This document shows, piece by piece, positions 9,462 through 20,000 of a stretch of 64,000 bases of DNA; the stretch's first letter is position 1; each line of letters opens with the position of its first letter. Origin of the DNA: Sulfurovum sp. (GTDB taxonomy: Bacteria; Campylobacterota; Campylobacteria; Campylobacterales; Sulfurovaceae). Where the stretch lies: contig JAMORY010000025.1 of assembly GCA_027063305.1 (NCBI GenBank), positions 53,753 to 117,752 of the forward strand, read 5' to 3'. Under the pieces are notes generated by a model. That model was given only the letters and a program-made list of their open reading frames with translations. It was not told the DNA's origin and did no database searches. The position numbers were made by a program, and so were the translations under genes.

Positions 9462-10469
9462 TTAATTCCCTAAGAGTGTTGCGATCCACTTGGTATCTTC
9501 TTTGGCATTGAGGACGATCTTGACCATGATGGTCAGCGGTACGGAGAGTAGCATGCCTACAGGTCCGAGCAGCCAGCCCCAGAAGATGAGTGACAGAAAG
9601 ACCACCAGTGTAGAAAGCCCCAGTCCTTTCCCCATGATACGCGGTTCGAGGATGGAGCCGATGGTGATATTAACGGCAAGATAGAGCCCTGTAACCCCAA
9701 GCGCTGTAGTAAGGTCATATTGTACCAGTGCCATGAGTACAGCCGGTACGGCGGCAATGATAGAGCCGATATTGGGAATGAAGTTAAGCAAGAAAGCGAC
9801 CACACCCCACAATACGGCGTAGTGAATATCAAAAAGTTCCAAACCGATGGTGATAATAACGCCTGTTGCTGCGGAGGTCATGGATTTGAGCAGAATGAAA
9901 CGTTTGACGTTGTCGCTGACATCCATGAGCGAGCGAAGACTGCTTGAATCGCTCTTTTCGATCTTTTTGGTAAATTGTGAGATCTCCATAAGCATAAAGA
10001 TGACCGTTACGATGATCATAAAGGAGTTTGTCAGCAGACCGCCGAGTGATTTGAGTGTTGTGGCGATATACTCAAGAATACTGTCCGTAGCGAACATTGC
10101 CCTGATATCCTCTTTGGGGATGTTCACACCCCAGCCTTCAAGGGTGGAGAGAAAGTGGTTGAAGTCGGTCCTCAACTTCTCTTCATAGAGAGGAACATTA
10201 TGTGAAAAGTCCTGTACGGAGGTACCGATGAGCATGACCAATGTACTGATAAGCCCGAAAAGAAGCAGGACTATGAGTAAAAGAGAGATCCCTTGCGGCA
10301 GCCCTTTGCATTTGAACCATAGAAAAAGAGGGGAGAGAATGATCGCAATGAAGAGTGCTAGCAGGAATGGCACGATGATCACGGAGGCCGACTTTATCCC
10401 TGCAAGGATAATGACAACCCCTGCCATGACCAAGATCCCGAACCCTACCTGTTGTGTCTGTATCGCCAT
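9462..10469 (-). CDS. AI-2E family (UPF0118/PerM-like) transporter
   Basis: Inner-membrane protein of 335 residues with about seven to eight hydrophobic segments arranged as in the AI-2E transporter family. An N-terminal pair (10-40) and a segment at 60-85 come first. A soluble stretch follows (about 90-135, with amphipathic helices), then C-terminal segments including NFIPNIGSIIAAVPA and the conserved EPRIMGKGLGLSTLVVFLS block. Family members export autoinducer-2 or act as sodium/proton antiporters; which applies here cannot be told. AAGAGG five bases before the ATG supports the start. It converges with MagIII across an 85-base gap and diverges from the short-chain dehydrogenase gene. Confidence 0.88.
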   Translation of the reverse strand: MAIQTQQVGFGILVMAGVVIILAGIKSASVIIVPFLLALFIAIILSPLFLWFKCKGLPQGISLLLIVLLLFGLISTLVMLIGTSVQDFSHNVPLYEEKLRTDFNHFLSTLEGWGVNIPKEDIRAMFATDSILEYIATTLKSLGGLLTNSFMIIVTVIFMLMEISQFTKKIEKSDSSSLRSLMDVSDNVKRFILLKSMTSAATGVIITIGLELFDIHYAVLWGVVAFLLNFIPNIGSIIAAVPAVLMALVQYDLTTALGVTGLYLAVNITIGSILEPRIMGKGLGLSTLVVFLSLIFWGWLLGPVGMLLSVPLTIMVKIVLNAKEDTKWIATLLGN

Positions 10470-10526
10470 TGTAACCTCTTATGTTTGGATAGTGGATATT
10501 ATACCGATTCAAAAATGATAAGATGG

Positions 10527-10532
10527 TATAAT
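10527..10532 (+). promoter_or_regulatory. Extended -10 promoter element
   Basis: TATAAT preceded by TGG, an extended -10 element, lies 28 bases before the start of the short-chain dehydrogenase gene. No clear -35 is visible. It sits in the gap between divergent genes. Confidence 0.45.
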
Positions 10533-10560
10533 CGTGCATAAATTCGCTAAGGAGCAGGGT

Positions 10561-11376
10561 ATGCAGGTTGTGGTGATCACCGGGTGTAGCAGTGGTATCG
10601 GATTGGAGACGGCATACTATTTAAAAGCAAGGGGTATCAAGGTCTATCCTACGGCAAGAAAAGAGGAGGATGTGCAAGCACTTATCTCCATGGGATTCGA
10701 GGATGTGATGAAGCTGGATGTGACTGTTGAAGATGAGATCGCATCGGTCATTGAACGGGTGTTGTCAAAAGAGGGCAAGATAGATGTATGGTTCAACAAT
10801 GCCGGTTATGGTCAGCCCGGAGCGTTGGAAGATATATGCACCGAAGTACTACGTGAACAGTTCGAGACCAATGTGTTTGGCTTACATGCATGTACCAGAC
10901 AGATCATCCCCGTGATGCGAAAGCAAGGCTATGGCAAGATCATTCAGCACTCTTCGGTACTGGGGCTCATCTCACTTTTTGGACGAGGGGCGTACAATGC
11001 AAGCAAATATGCCATAGAGGGGTTGACCGATACACTGCGTTTGGAACTGTCAGATACCAAGATCTATCCTGTACTGCTCAATACCGGACCGATCACCAGT
11101 AAGTTCCGTGAGAATGCCATGGCGAAACTGTGTGAGAATGTCGATATAAAGCATTCTGTCTTTGCACAAAAGTATGAAGAGACCCTTCATGCGAAAAAGA
11201 GCAGTGTCCCTTTTAACGAAGGGGCTGAAGCCGTTGCCAAAGTGGTCTATGGGATCGTTATGGCGAAAAAGCCCAAACCTCGTTACTACATTACCAAAGC
11301 CACGGTACTGCTTGCATTCTTGAAGCGTATGCTCTCTACATCGATGTTGGATAAGCTTTTATTAAAAATAGGATAA
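10561..11376 (+). CDS. Short-chain dehydrogenase/reductase (SDR)
   Basis: NAD(P)-dependent oxidoreductase of the classical SDR family, 271 residues. It has the cofactor glycine motif TGCSSGIG (about residues 7-14), NNAGYG at about 80, the catalytic Ser in HSSVLG and the YNASK pair, so the active site is complete. A hydrophobic C-terminal helix may touch the membrane. The substrate is unknown. The start is put at ATG 10561, six bases after AAGGAG. An upstream GTG at 10534 lies immediately after the -10 element and is unlikely to be used. Confidence 0.92.
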   Translation: MQVVVITGCSSGIGLETAYYLKARGIKVYPTARKEEDVQALISMGFEDVMKLDVTVEDEIASVIERVLSKEGKIDVWFNNAGYGQPGALEDICTEVLREQFETNVFGLHACTRQIIPVMRKQGYGKIIQHSSVLGLISLFGRGAYNASKYAIEGLTDTLRLELSDTKIYPVLLNTGPITSKFRENAMAKLCENVDIKHSVFAQKYEETLHAKKSSVPFNEGAEAVAKVVYGIVMAKKPKPRYYITKATVLLAFLKRMLSTSMLDKLLLKIG

Positions 11377-11493
11377 GAATAAATACTACTTCACTCGGCA
11401 TTAAGTCATATTATATTATGATAAGACTTTCAAGTATTGTGTAGAAATTAAAAATTTTATGCATAAAAGACCACATGGGAGAGATAGTATATC

Positions 11494-11916
11494 ATGGATG
11501 CGATTGAAGAGCTTGGTAGTATAGACTATGGTAAAAAAGAGAAGAAGCAGACATTTAAACAGCCTAAACAAGCGGACAACTATTTAAAAAAAGAGGTGGA
11601 GCTCAATAAAACGCCGTTTCTCTTTTTCCCTCCGGGTAAAGAGTTTCTTTTCTTGGGAATATATTTTGTGGCCCTTCCTTATATTACAGGTATGTTATTT
11701 CTTTTTTTCATAGTAGCGGAAGGTAAAGCATCTATATTTAGTGCAGTGAGTACTGATTCTAACTTTTTCCTTGTATGGACGGTCGGTTATGAGATACTGG
11801 CAGGTCTTGCGGTCGTTCTTATCATCAAAAATGCGATCATGTTCAGTATCAAGAACAGTAGAAGTGTTTCTTCCCGTCCTTCACGTAAGACAGGACAGAA
11901 GCGTCGTAGACGTTGA
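11494..11916 (+). CDS. Small two-helix membrane protein of unknown function
   Basis: I do not recognise this 140-residue protein. A charged, Lys-rich N-terminal third (residues 1-48) is followed by two hydrophobic segments at about 53-78 and 90-112. It ends in a strongly basic tail rich in Ser, Arg and Lys. The predicted topology leaves both termini in the cytoplasm. GGGAGAG lies about ten bases before the ATG. It sits 74 bases before polA on the same strand and may be cotranscribed with it. The basic tail could contact nucleic acid or phospholipid, but that is only a guess. Confidence 0.7.
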   Translation: MDAIEELGSIDYGKKEKKQTFKQPKQADNYLKKEVELNKTPFLFFPPGKEFLFLGIYFVALPYITGMLFLFFIVAEGKASIFSAVSTDSNFFLVWTVGYEILAGLAVVLIIKNAIMFSIKNSRSVSSRPSRKTGQKRRRR

Positions 11917-11990
11917 CCGCTTCTTTCTATTCTTCTTAAACAGATGCACTTCGTACCTTACAATGATTCCAATATAACAGGAAACTTCTT

Positions 11991-14705
11991 TTGAAAACAA
12001 TCACTATTATCGATACATTCGGTTTCTTTTTTCGTGCTTATTTCGCACTTCCTCCGTTACGTAATTCCGAAGGGTTCCCTACCGGATTATTGACCGGTTT
12101 TGTCAATTTGGTGGATTCACTGCACCGTGACCATGCAACCGACTATTTGGTATTTGCTCTTGATAGTAAAGGACCGACCTTTAGAAATGAGATCTACCCT
12201 GAATACAAGGCCAACCGTGAATCTCCGCCTGAAGATCTGACCAAGCAGTTACCTATTGCCATTAAATGGATCGAACAGATGGGGTTTGCCAACCTCTCCA
12301 AAGAGGGCTTTGAAGCCGATGATATCATTACGACCGTAACCAAGTTCGCAAGAGAACAGAACCTCAAAGTGCGTATTGTTTCACATGATAAGGACCTCTA
12401 TCAGCTCATCGATGATGCACAGGTTGTTATGTATGATTCTGTAAAGCGTCAGGAGGTCGATGAGGAGGCATGTATCGCTAAGTTCGGTGTGCATCCTCAT
12501 GATTTTGTCGATTTTCAAGCCATTGTGGGAGATAGCTCCGATAATGTACCCGGTATCAAAGGTATCGGGGTCAAAGGAGCAGCGAAGCTCATCAATAAGT
12601 ACCATACGCTAGAAGAGATCTATGATGATATTGAGAATGCGGGTACACCGCGTATCCAGAAGTTGTTGCTGGAGGGGAAAGAGAGTGCGTTCCTCTCACG
12701 GGAACTGGTACGTATGCGTGATGATGTCTATGATGCGCTTGATCTAAGTGATTTTGTCTTTGAAGATAAGAACTATCTGAACTGTCTTCTGGATGAGTTT
12801 GAGAGATATGAGATGAAACAGGCGATCAAAAAAGCACAGCCTAGAGCAGGTGAAGCGGGATGTGATACGATGAGAACGGCTACGAAAGGGACGGCAAAAG
12901 CACCTAAAGAAGCATCTTTGAACTTTGAAGCGATCACCCTTGATACCAAAGAGAAGCTCGATGCCGTTATCGAAACGGTCGATAAAGAGACACTCGTTGC
13001 GTTTGATACGGAGACAACGGGACTGGATACGAAAGTGGCAGATATGGTCGGTTTCTCTTTTTGCTTGAATGATGCCAAAGCCTACTATGTCCCTATTGCG
13101 CACAGCTATCTGGGAGTAGAATCGCAGGTTGACATAGCGGATGCAAAAGCGGCGATCGCCCGTTTGATGGAGGCGCGCGTGATCGGGCAGAACCTGAAGT
13201 ATGACCTTTCACTACTCTATCGCCGTTATGGTCAAAAAGAGGTCACACCCTTTGCCGATACGATGATCATGGCATGGTTGAGCGATCCGGGAAGCAAGGT
13301 CGGTCTGGATGCTTTGGCGCAACGATATTTCAAATATGAGATGAAACCTTTTAAATCCTTAGTGAAGAAAGGGGAGAACTTCTCGGCAGTATCCATTGAA
13401 GAGGCGACATTCTATGCGGCAGAGGATGCATGGATGACCTTCTTGCTTTATGGGGTCATTAAGAAGCGTATGGAGCTGGGGTCATTGACCCATTTGCTAA
13501 AAGAGGCAAAAGAGGTAGAGTATCCGTTCATCAATGTACTCATTCGTATGGAGAGTCTGGGGATCAAGGTCGATCAGTCCCGTCTGCATGCGCTTCAAGA
13601 GGAGTTGAGCCGAGAATTGGCAGCACTGACAGAAGAGATATACGCTTTGGCAGGAACGGAGTTCAATATCCGTTCGACACAACAGCTGGGTGTGGTGCTC
13701 TTCCAACAGCTGGGACTTCAAGGCGGGAAAAAGACAAAGACCGGTTACAGCACCAATGAAGCGGTATTGCAATCACTCAAAGATACACACCCTATCATTG
13801 AGAAGATCCTAGTCTACCGTGAGTATCAGAAGATGCTCTCGACCTATGTCGATCCGTTATTGAAGCTGGCAAAGAAGGATCAGAAGAGCCGTATCTATAC
13901 ATCTTTTCTGCAAACAGGAACGGCAACGGGTCGATTAAGCTCCAAAGATCCGAACCTTCAGAACATTCCTGTACGCTCATCTCTTGGTCGTAGGGTACGC
14001 GATGCATTCGTTGCCAAAGAGGGCTACAAACTGGTCAGTATCGACTACTCTCAGATCGAACTTCGTTTACTGGCGCACTTCTCTGAAGATGCGGCACTGC
14101 TTGATGCCTTTAAACAAGGAGTAGATATCCATATGGCAACAGCGGTGAAACTTTTTGGTGAAGCAGAAGCGAAGCAGAAGCGTAACTTTGCCAAGTCGGT
14201 CAACTTCGGATTACTGTACGGTATGGGACCGAAAAAACTCTCTGCCGAACTTGGTATCTCACAGGCAGAAGCCAAAGAGATCATCGCCAACTACTTCGAT
14301 TCCTTCCCGACGGTCAAGCGCTTTTTAGAGTCGATTCAGGAGCAGGTAAAGGTAGACGGATTCGTTGAGACCATCTTGGGTAGACGCCGATTCTTTGATT
14401 ATGAGAATGCCAACGGTATGCAAAAAGCGGCATTTATGCGTGAATCGGTCAATACGGTTTTCCAAGGTTCGGCGGCTGATCTGATCAAGCTTTCGATGAA
14501 TAAGATCGATCATATTATCCAGCATGAGTCACTCGATACGGCACTGCTTCTTCAGATACATGATGAGTTGATCTTTGAGATCAAGGAGGATATGGTGGAG
14601 GATACTGCCGAACGTTTTGCCGATATCATGGCACAAATCTATGCGTTGAACGTACCGCTTGAGTGTTCGGTCAGTATCGGGGAGAGTTGGGGTGCATTGA
14701 AGTAA
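11991..14705 (+). CDS. polA: DNA polymerase I
   Basis: Family A DNA polymerase, 904 residues, for Okazaki fragment maturation and gap filling. An N-terminal 5'-3' exonuclease (about 1-270) carries acidic clusters such as FEADDI and VGDSSDNVPGIKGIG. The 3'-5' exonuclease (about 310-500) has intact FDTETTGLD, IGQNLKYDLS and YAAEDAW motifs, so proofreading should be active, unlike in many bacteria with a dead domain. The polymerase has motif A DYSQIELR, motif B RNFAKSVNFGLLYG and motif C QIHDELIFE. The start is a TTG at 11991, seven bases after AGGAA; no earlier start is compatible with the conserved opening TITIIDTFGFFFRAYF. The next gene starts about 40 bases downstream. Confidence 0.97.
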   Translation: MKTITIIDTFGFFFRAYFALPPLRNSEGFPTGLLTGFVNLVDSLHRDHATDYLVFALDSKGPTFRNEIYPEYKANRESPPEDLTKQLPIAIKWIEQMGFANLSKEGFEADDIITTVTKFAREQNLKVRIVSHDKDLYQLIDDAQVVMYDSVKRQEVDEEACIAKFGVHPHDFVDFQAIVGDSSDNVPGIKGIGVKGAAKLINKYHTLEEIYDDIENAGTPRIQKLLLEGKESAFLSRELVRMRDDVYDALDLSDFVFEDKNYLNCLLDEFERYEMKQAIKKAQPRAGEAGCDTMRTATKGTAKAPKEASLNFEAITLDTKEKLDAVIETVDKETLVAFDTETTGLDTKVADMVGFSFCLNDAKAYYVPIAHSYLGVESQVDIADAKAAIARLMEARVIGQNLKYDLSLLYRRYGQKEVTPFADTMIMAWLSDPGSKVGLDALAQRYFKYEMKPFKSLVKKGENFSAVSIEEATFYAAEDAWMTFLLYGVIKKRMELGSLTHLLKEAKEVEYPFINVLIRMESLGIKVDQSRLHALQEELSRELAALTEEIYALAGTEFNIRSTQQLGVVLFQQLGLQGGKKTKTGYSTNEAVLQSLKDTHPIIEKILVYREYQKMLSTYVDPLLKLAKKDQKSRIYTSFLQTGTATGRLSSKDPNLQNIPVRSSLGRRVRDAFVAKEGYKLVSIDYSQIELRLLAHFSEDAALLDAFKQGVDIHMATAVKLFGEAEAKQKRNFAKSVNFGLLYGMGPKKLSAELGISQAEAKEIIANYFDSFPTVKRFLESIQEQVKVDGFVETILGRRRFFDYENANGMQKAAFMRESVNTVFQGSAADLIKLSMNKIDHIIQHESLDTALLLQIHDELIFEIKEDMVEDTAERFADIMAQIYALNVPLECSVSIGESWGALK

Positions 14706-14745
14706 TTGCGTAAAAATGCATCATATGAATAAAAGGAAGAGGTTT

Positions 14746-16419
14746 ATGAGGAAGCTGGGGAGCAGGTATGAACATTTTACGGTCATTGCAATGGTCGCAT
14801 TTTTATATTTTCTCAGTGGAAAGCTGAGTCTCTATCTGTCAGTGGAGAATACCATTGTGACACTGGCGATCTTTTTTGCCGAAGGTGTCTCTTTGGCCGC
14901 AGTTTTGATCTATGGAATACGTGTATGGGTAGGGGTGTTTCTAGGACAGCTTCTATTGGCATTGACCTCCGGTCTTTTTCTCTTTCCTGCATTGGGTATA
15001 TCAGTAGTGAACAGTCTGGAGGTATGGATCGCATATCGTATCTTCTCGTTACTTAAGTTCGATCCTAAGCTTCGTTCGATAAGCGATCTCTATACGCTTT
15101 TTGGTGTGATCTTGCTTCTCCTACAGCCTTTTAGTGCATTCTGGGGAAACCTCTGCCTGATCCTCTTTACCGATAACCGTATCGATGAGTGGTGGCAGAA
15201 CCTTTTTGCATGGTGGTTCGGGAACAGTATGGGGCAGATGCTGCTTACCCCTCTGCTTCTACTTCTTTATAGAGAACGCCGTAAGATCAGAGGGACAACT
15301 CTATTATGGGTGCTCTCTTTCTTTACGATGGTCTATGGTGTGATCTTTTATTTCTACCCGATCTATAACTATGCGCTCCTTTCAAGTCTGTCCATTCCTT
15401 TGATCATGTTGGTACTTACCTATGTCGGTTTGATCTATGCTATGTTCGGTGTGGTGCTTCTTGCCTTGGGGGCACTTATATCTATGCATTTTCAAACGGG
15501 TATTTTCGCAATGGGAGAGGAGATCGATAATATGGTCAATATCAACTTCTATATTTTTGCGCATCTATTCGTTATTTATGTTTATGGCATACTCTTTGAA
15601 GAGAAAGAGAGGGTGCTTCGTCGGTTAAAGTCCTTGAATCTCGATCTTGAACGTCGTGTCAAAGAGGAGGTGCTTAAGCGTCAGGAGAACGAGAAGATGC
15701 TTATGCTCCGTTCGCGGCAGGCACAGATGGGAGAGATGATCAGTATGATCGCACATCAGTGGAAGCAGCCGTTGAACACACTGGCCTTAGTGATGAACAA
15801 TCTCTATATGAAGTATCAGCTCAAAAAGATCGATGATGCTTTTGTCGAGCAGTTCAGAGAGGAGGCGCAAAGACAGATCAACCATATGTCTACAACGATC
15901 AGTGACTTTAGGAACTTCTTCAAGCCGCAAAGTAAAGTAGGGGACTTTGACCCTTGTGAGATCCTTGAAAAAGCGGTTATGATGATAGAACCACTCTATC
16001 GTAAAGAGGGGATCACGATCAAGTTGGAGAGATGTACGCAGGAGTTTCGTGTCACAGGCTATGCCAATGAGCTGATCCAGGTGTTGATCAATTTAATGCA
16101 TAATGCCAAAGATGTCATACTTGAGCGTATTCAAACATGTGACCCTGCCATTCCACGGGAAATAGTACTTAACGTAGCAAGGGAAGAGAATGAGGTCTGT
16201 ATCTGTGTGCAAGATCATGCCGGAGGGGTCGATAGTGCGATCATAGAGTCGATCTTCGATCCCTACTTCTCGACCAAAACAGAAAAGAACGGAACGGGGC
16301 TTGGGTTATACATGAGTAAGATCATTATCGAAAAGCATATGTCAGGGACGATCAGTGTGGAAAATCGTGACCATGGTGCCTGTTTTATGATACGCTTTCC
16401 TTTGGCGAAGTGTCCTTGA
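14746..16419 (+). CDS. MASE1-domain sensor histidine kinase
   Basis: Sensor kinase of about 557 residues. The first 290 residues form an integral membrane sensor of eight or so hydrophobic segments with the feel of MASE1, including the LSGKLSLYL, FFAEGVSLAA and WWFGNSMGQMLLTPL stretches. A short coiled coil leads to the phosphoacceptor box MIAHQWKQPLN (His at about residue 337). The ATPase domain has NLMHNAKDVIL, DHAGGVD and [10 protein letters not shown]. The ATG at 14746 is favoured because an AGGAAGAGG lies just before it; in-frame ATGs at 14716 and 14725 lack one. MASE1 ligands are not known in general. No response regulator lies beside it. Confidence 0.9.
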   Translation: MRKLGSRYEHFTVIAMVAFLYFLSGKLSLYLSVENTIVTLAIFFAEGVSLAAVLIYGIRVWVGVFLGQLLLALTSGLFLFPALGISVVNSLEVWIAYRIFSLLKFDPKLRSISDLYTLFGVILLLLQPFSAFWGNLCLILFTDNRIDEWWQNLFAWWFGNSMGQMLLTPLLLLLYRERRKIRGTTLLWVLSFFTMVYGVIFYFYPIYNYALLSSLSIPLIMLVLTYVGLIYAMFGVVLLALGALISMHFQTGIFAMGEEIDNMVNINFYIFAHLFVIYVYGILFEEKERVLRRLKSLNLDLERRVKEEVLKRQENEKMLMLRSRQAQMGEMISMIAHQWKQPLNTLALVMNNLYMKYQLKKIDDAFVEQFREEAQRQINHMSTTISDFRNFFKPQSKVGDFDPCEILEKAVMMIEPLYRKEGITIKLERCTQEFRVTGYANELIQVLINLMHNAKDVILERIQTCDPAIPREIVLNVAREENEVCICVQDHAGGVDSAIIESIFDPYFSTKTEKNGTGLGLYMSKIIIEKHMSGTISVENRDHGACFMIRFPLAKCP

Positions 16420-16426
16420 TAGGTAT

Positions 16427-16561
16427 TTACTCTTCCGGACACATCTTTTTAAAGAGCATTTGAATAACGGTTTCATTGAGCAGGACACTCTCAATGGTAC
16501 CATAGTAGGAGATGACCTCACGCTCTTCACTGTAGAGCCTATCGATAGGTTTTAGGTTCAT
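16427..16561 (-). CDS. Possible 44-residue protein
   Basis: The 159-base gap between the MASE1 kinase and the TPR gene contains, on the minus strand, an uninterrupted 44-codon frame from ATG to TAA. Its composition looks protein-like: an acidic core with YSEEREVISYYG and an amphipathic end with MLFKKMCPEE. No ribosome binding site precedes the ATG. It could be a small gene, the remnant of a longer one, or chance. Confidence 0.25.
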   Translation of the reverse strand: MNLKPIDRLYSEEREVISYYGTIESVLLNETVIQMLFKKMCPEE

Positions 16562-16578
16562 ATTGGAGGAGTTTAGGT

Positions 16579-16926
16579 ATGAAGAGTATGAAGGAGATGG
16601 TCATTCAATTAATGAAGATACATGGTTCGGCCGCTGAAGTGTTTGATCGTGTCATGACACTGACCGGTCCAAAGAGAGATGAGGCGCAGATCTACTATAT
16701 CATAGGAGAGAGTCTGTATGAAAAAGGGTGTTACAAGACATTGGTATTCTATTTGGTAAAGGCGTTGGAGTTAAGACCTGAACGGCAGTTTTATCGTCTT
16801 TTGCTGGGGATGGCGTATGAGTTGACTGGAGAGAAAGAGAAGGCACTTGAGACCTATGTCTGTATCGTAAAGACGAAATATGAGAGCCGTTTCATCACAG
16901 ATCGTCTTGCTGCTTTGGAGGGCTAA
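16579..16926 (+). CDS. Small tetratricopeptide-repeat-like protein
   Basis: A 115-residue soluble protein with helix-turn-helix pairs in the TPR style. The segments IYYIIGESLYEKGCYKTLVFY (split across about residues 33-53), LLLGMAYELTGEKEKALETY (about 74-93) and adjacent lengths carry the small and aromatic positions expected of two repeats. No signal peptide or membrane segment is present. It probably mediates a protein contact, but the partner is unknown. A GGAGGAG lies before the ATG with normal spacing. It stands alone between a histidine kinase and ccsBA. Confidence 0.7.
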   Translation: MKSMKEMVIQLMKIHGSAAEVFDRVMTLTGPKRDEAQIYYIIGESLYEKGCYKTLVFYLVKALELRPERQFYRLLLGMAYELTGEKEKALETYVCIVKTKYESRFITDRLAALEG

Positions 16927-16958
16927 TTAACATCTCGTTAGTAAACATCGGCTATAAT
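16927..16958 (+). promoter_or_regulatory. Candidate promoter of ccsBA
   Basis: TATAAT at 16953-16958 with TTAACA at 16927-16932. The 20-base spacer is longer than the ideal 17, so the -35 is uncertain while the -10 is good. It lies 43 bases before the ccsBA start. Confidence 0.4.
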
Positions 16959-17000
16959 CGCTACTTATTACGGCATAGCCATCAATAAGGGACGATAACG

Positions 17001-20000
17001 ATGTTGAAAAAACTATTATCAATGAAGATGGCGGTACTGATGCTTTTCCTCTTCGGAGTGATCGCCGGTGTCGCTACTTTCATTGAGAACGACTATGGAA
17101 CACAGACGGCACGCGCGCTTATCTATAAAGCTAAATGGTTCGAGGTATTCTTGGCATACTTCATTGCGATCTTGACCTATCAGATCATTAAATACAAGAC
17201 CTACAAGACCAAGTTTCCTGTCTTTTTATTCCACTTTGCTTTCATTATCATTGCATTGGGTGCATTGATTACCCGTTATGTCGGTTATGAGGGGATCATG
17301 CATATTCGTGAAGGGGATCAGACCAATATGATGGTCTCCGATGTGAAGATCATGGAAGTGTATGCAAAGAGCAAGGATGGCAATGCTTCTCTTGAGAAGG
17401 AGCTTTTCTTCTCGACCATGACCCAGAATCATCTCTCTGAAACATTGAAAGTGGGAAATAAAGAGGTACGTATCGAACTTGAGAAGTACCTGCCAACTGC
17501 GGAGCAGGAGGTGGTCAAAGATCCTAAGGGTACGACACTGCTTGAGATGAAGGTCTCAGCAAGCGGTCAAGGGAAGATCTACTACATTGCAAAGGGAAGT
17601 TATCGGGATTTCGGTACCTTCTATGTAGCATATGATGCCAAAGATGTCCCTTCAAACAAGCCTGTGTTCAAGATCAGTGGAGAGCCCGACAATCTACACG
17701 TGAGCTTCCCGTTCTCTATTCAAACGCTCAATATGGAGACACGTCAAAGCGGTACGATGGAGCCGGGTGAGAATCCGCTTACACGTCGTAAGCTCTACCG
17801 TTTCAGAAGCAATGCGGTGGTATTGAAAGAGATCCATGAGAAGGCGAAGGTAAGAACCGTGTCGTATTCGCTCAAGACCAAATCGGGTAAACCGGAGTAT
17901 ATCAAGCTCAAGGTGAGTGTGGGTGATAAGAGCAAAGAGGTGATCTTCGAGCCAAGAAAAGGGCAAATGGGTGAGCTTAGGGAGTTTACGCTTGATGGTG
18001 TGGATATTCAGATGCGTATCGGATCGAAGATGATCAAGTTGCCATTTAGCATTAAGCTGGTCGACTTTGAACTTGAGCGCTATCCGGGTTCTATGACGCC
18101 GGCATCATACTCAAGCCGCGTTGTGCTTATTGACAAAGAACAAGGGATCGAAATGCCGTACCATATCTATATGAACCATATTCTTGACCATCGCAACTAC
18201 CGTTTCTTCCAATCCTCTTACGATCCGGATGAGAAGGGAACGGTTCTTTCGGTCAACCACGATCCGGGAACACTGCCGACCTATCTGGGGTATCTTCTTC
18301 TGGGTATCGGTATGATCTGGAGTCTTTTCATTCCTAACGGACGTTTCCAGAAGCTTTTACGTGGGGCAAGAAAGCTTCAAGAGGGAATGGCTGTTGCCTT
18401 TATGGTCGCGCTCTTTGCCTTCTCTCCTCAAAACATACACGCAGCCTCTCCTGAGGTCGCACCCGAAACACTCAAAGCGATGCAGGCGTACAATGCCGAA
18501 CATGCAAAGAACTTCGGTACGTTGGCCGTTCAGGATACCCGTGGACGTATGAAGCCTATGGATACGGTAGCACACGATGTTATCGCTAAGATCACCGGAA
18601 AGACCACATTCTTCGGGCTAGAGCCGACACAGATCTTCCTTGGGATGATCATGCAGCCCGAGCTTTACCAGAATGTGCCGATGATCAAGATCGGACACAA
18701 AAAGATCGCGCTTGAACTTGGTCTGCCGGAAGATACGAAGTATGCAAAGTTCACCGACTTCTTCAGTCAAAAGGACAACAGCTACAAGATCTTCGATGCC
18801 GTGACCAAAGCAAGCCGTAAAAAACCGCTTGAGAAGTCGCAGTACGATAAAGAGCTTCTTAAGATCGATGAGCGTGTCAATGTCGCCTATATGACCTATC
18901 AGGGATCATTGATGCGTATCTACCCTAAGCCCAACGATGCCAATCATAAATGGGTCGCACCGCTTGAGGCGCTCAAGACCTTCCCTGAAGTACAGAAGCA
19001 AGAGGTGCAGATGACCATCTCTGCATATTTCGCTACCGTCGGGCAGGGAGTACGTACCGGTAAGTGGGACAATGCCAACCTTGCGATCAAGGCGATCAAG
19101 GTCTATCAGAAGAAGTACGGGGCGGATGTCATGCCGAGCGAGAAACATATCGAGATGGAGATATGGTATAACAAACTGGGGCTCTTCAGTAAGCTTTTCC
19201 CTGTCTATTTGATACTGGGGATGGTACTGCTTATCTTTGCGTTCGTACAGGTGATGAAGCCAAGTTTCAGCTTGAAATGGGTCATGCGTATCTCTTGGGG
19301 TATCTTGATCGTCGCCTTTACACTACATCTTATCGGTATGGGTATCCGTTGGTATATCGCAGGGCATGCTCCATGGTCTAATGCGTATGAATCCATTGTA
19401 TTTATCGCCGCGGCTACGGTTCTAGCAGGTATCATCCTTGCACGCCGTTCACCGTTCGCATTGGCAGGTACGGCATTGCTGGCAGGCTTTACGATGCTTG
19501 TTGCGCATATGAGTTTCATCAACCCTGAGATCACCAATCTCGTTCCGGTACTCAAATCGTATTGGCTTATGATCCATGTTGCGACCATTATCTCCGGTGA
19601 CGGGTTCCTAGGACTTGGTTCGATGCTTTCGTTGATGGTATTGATCTTGTTCATTATCCGTGGGAAAGAGGGGAATGCCAACATTGACCGTGCGATCAAA
19701 GAGTTAACCAATCTCTCCGAGATGGGGCTTATTATCGGATTAATGCTTATGACCGTGGGGAACTTTCTCGGCGGTGTCTGGGCAAACGAGAGCTGGGGGC
19801 GTTACTGGGGTTGGGACTCCAAAGAGACATGGGCGGCAGTGACCATCCTGATCTATGCGGCGGTCATCCATATGCGCTTTATTCCGAAGCTCAACGATAC
19901 ATTCCTTTACAATGTCGCTTCGACATGGGCATACTCGACCGTACTGATGACATACTTCGGGGTGAACTACTATCTCTCCGGTCTTCACTCCTATGCAGCG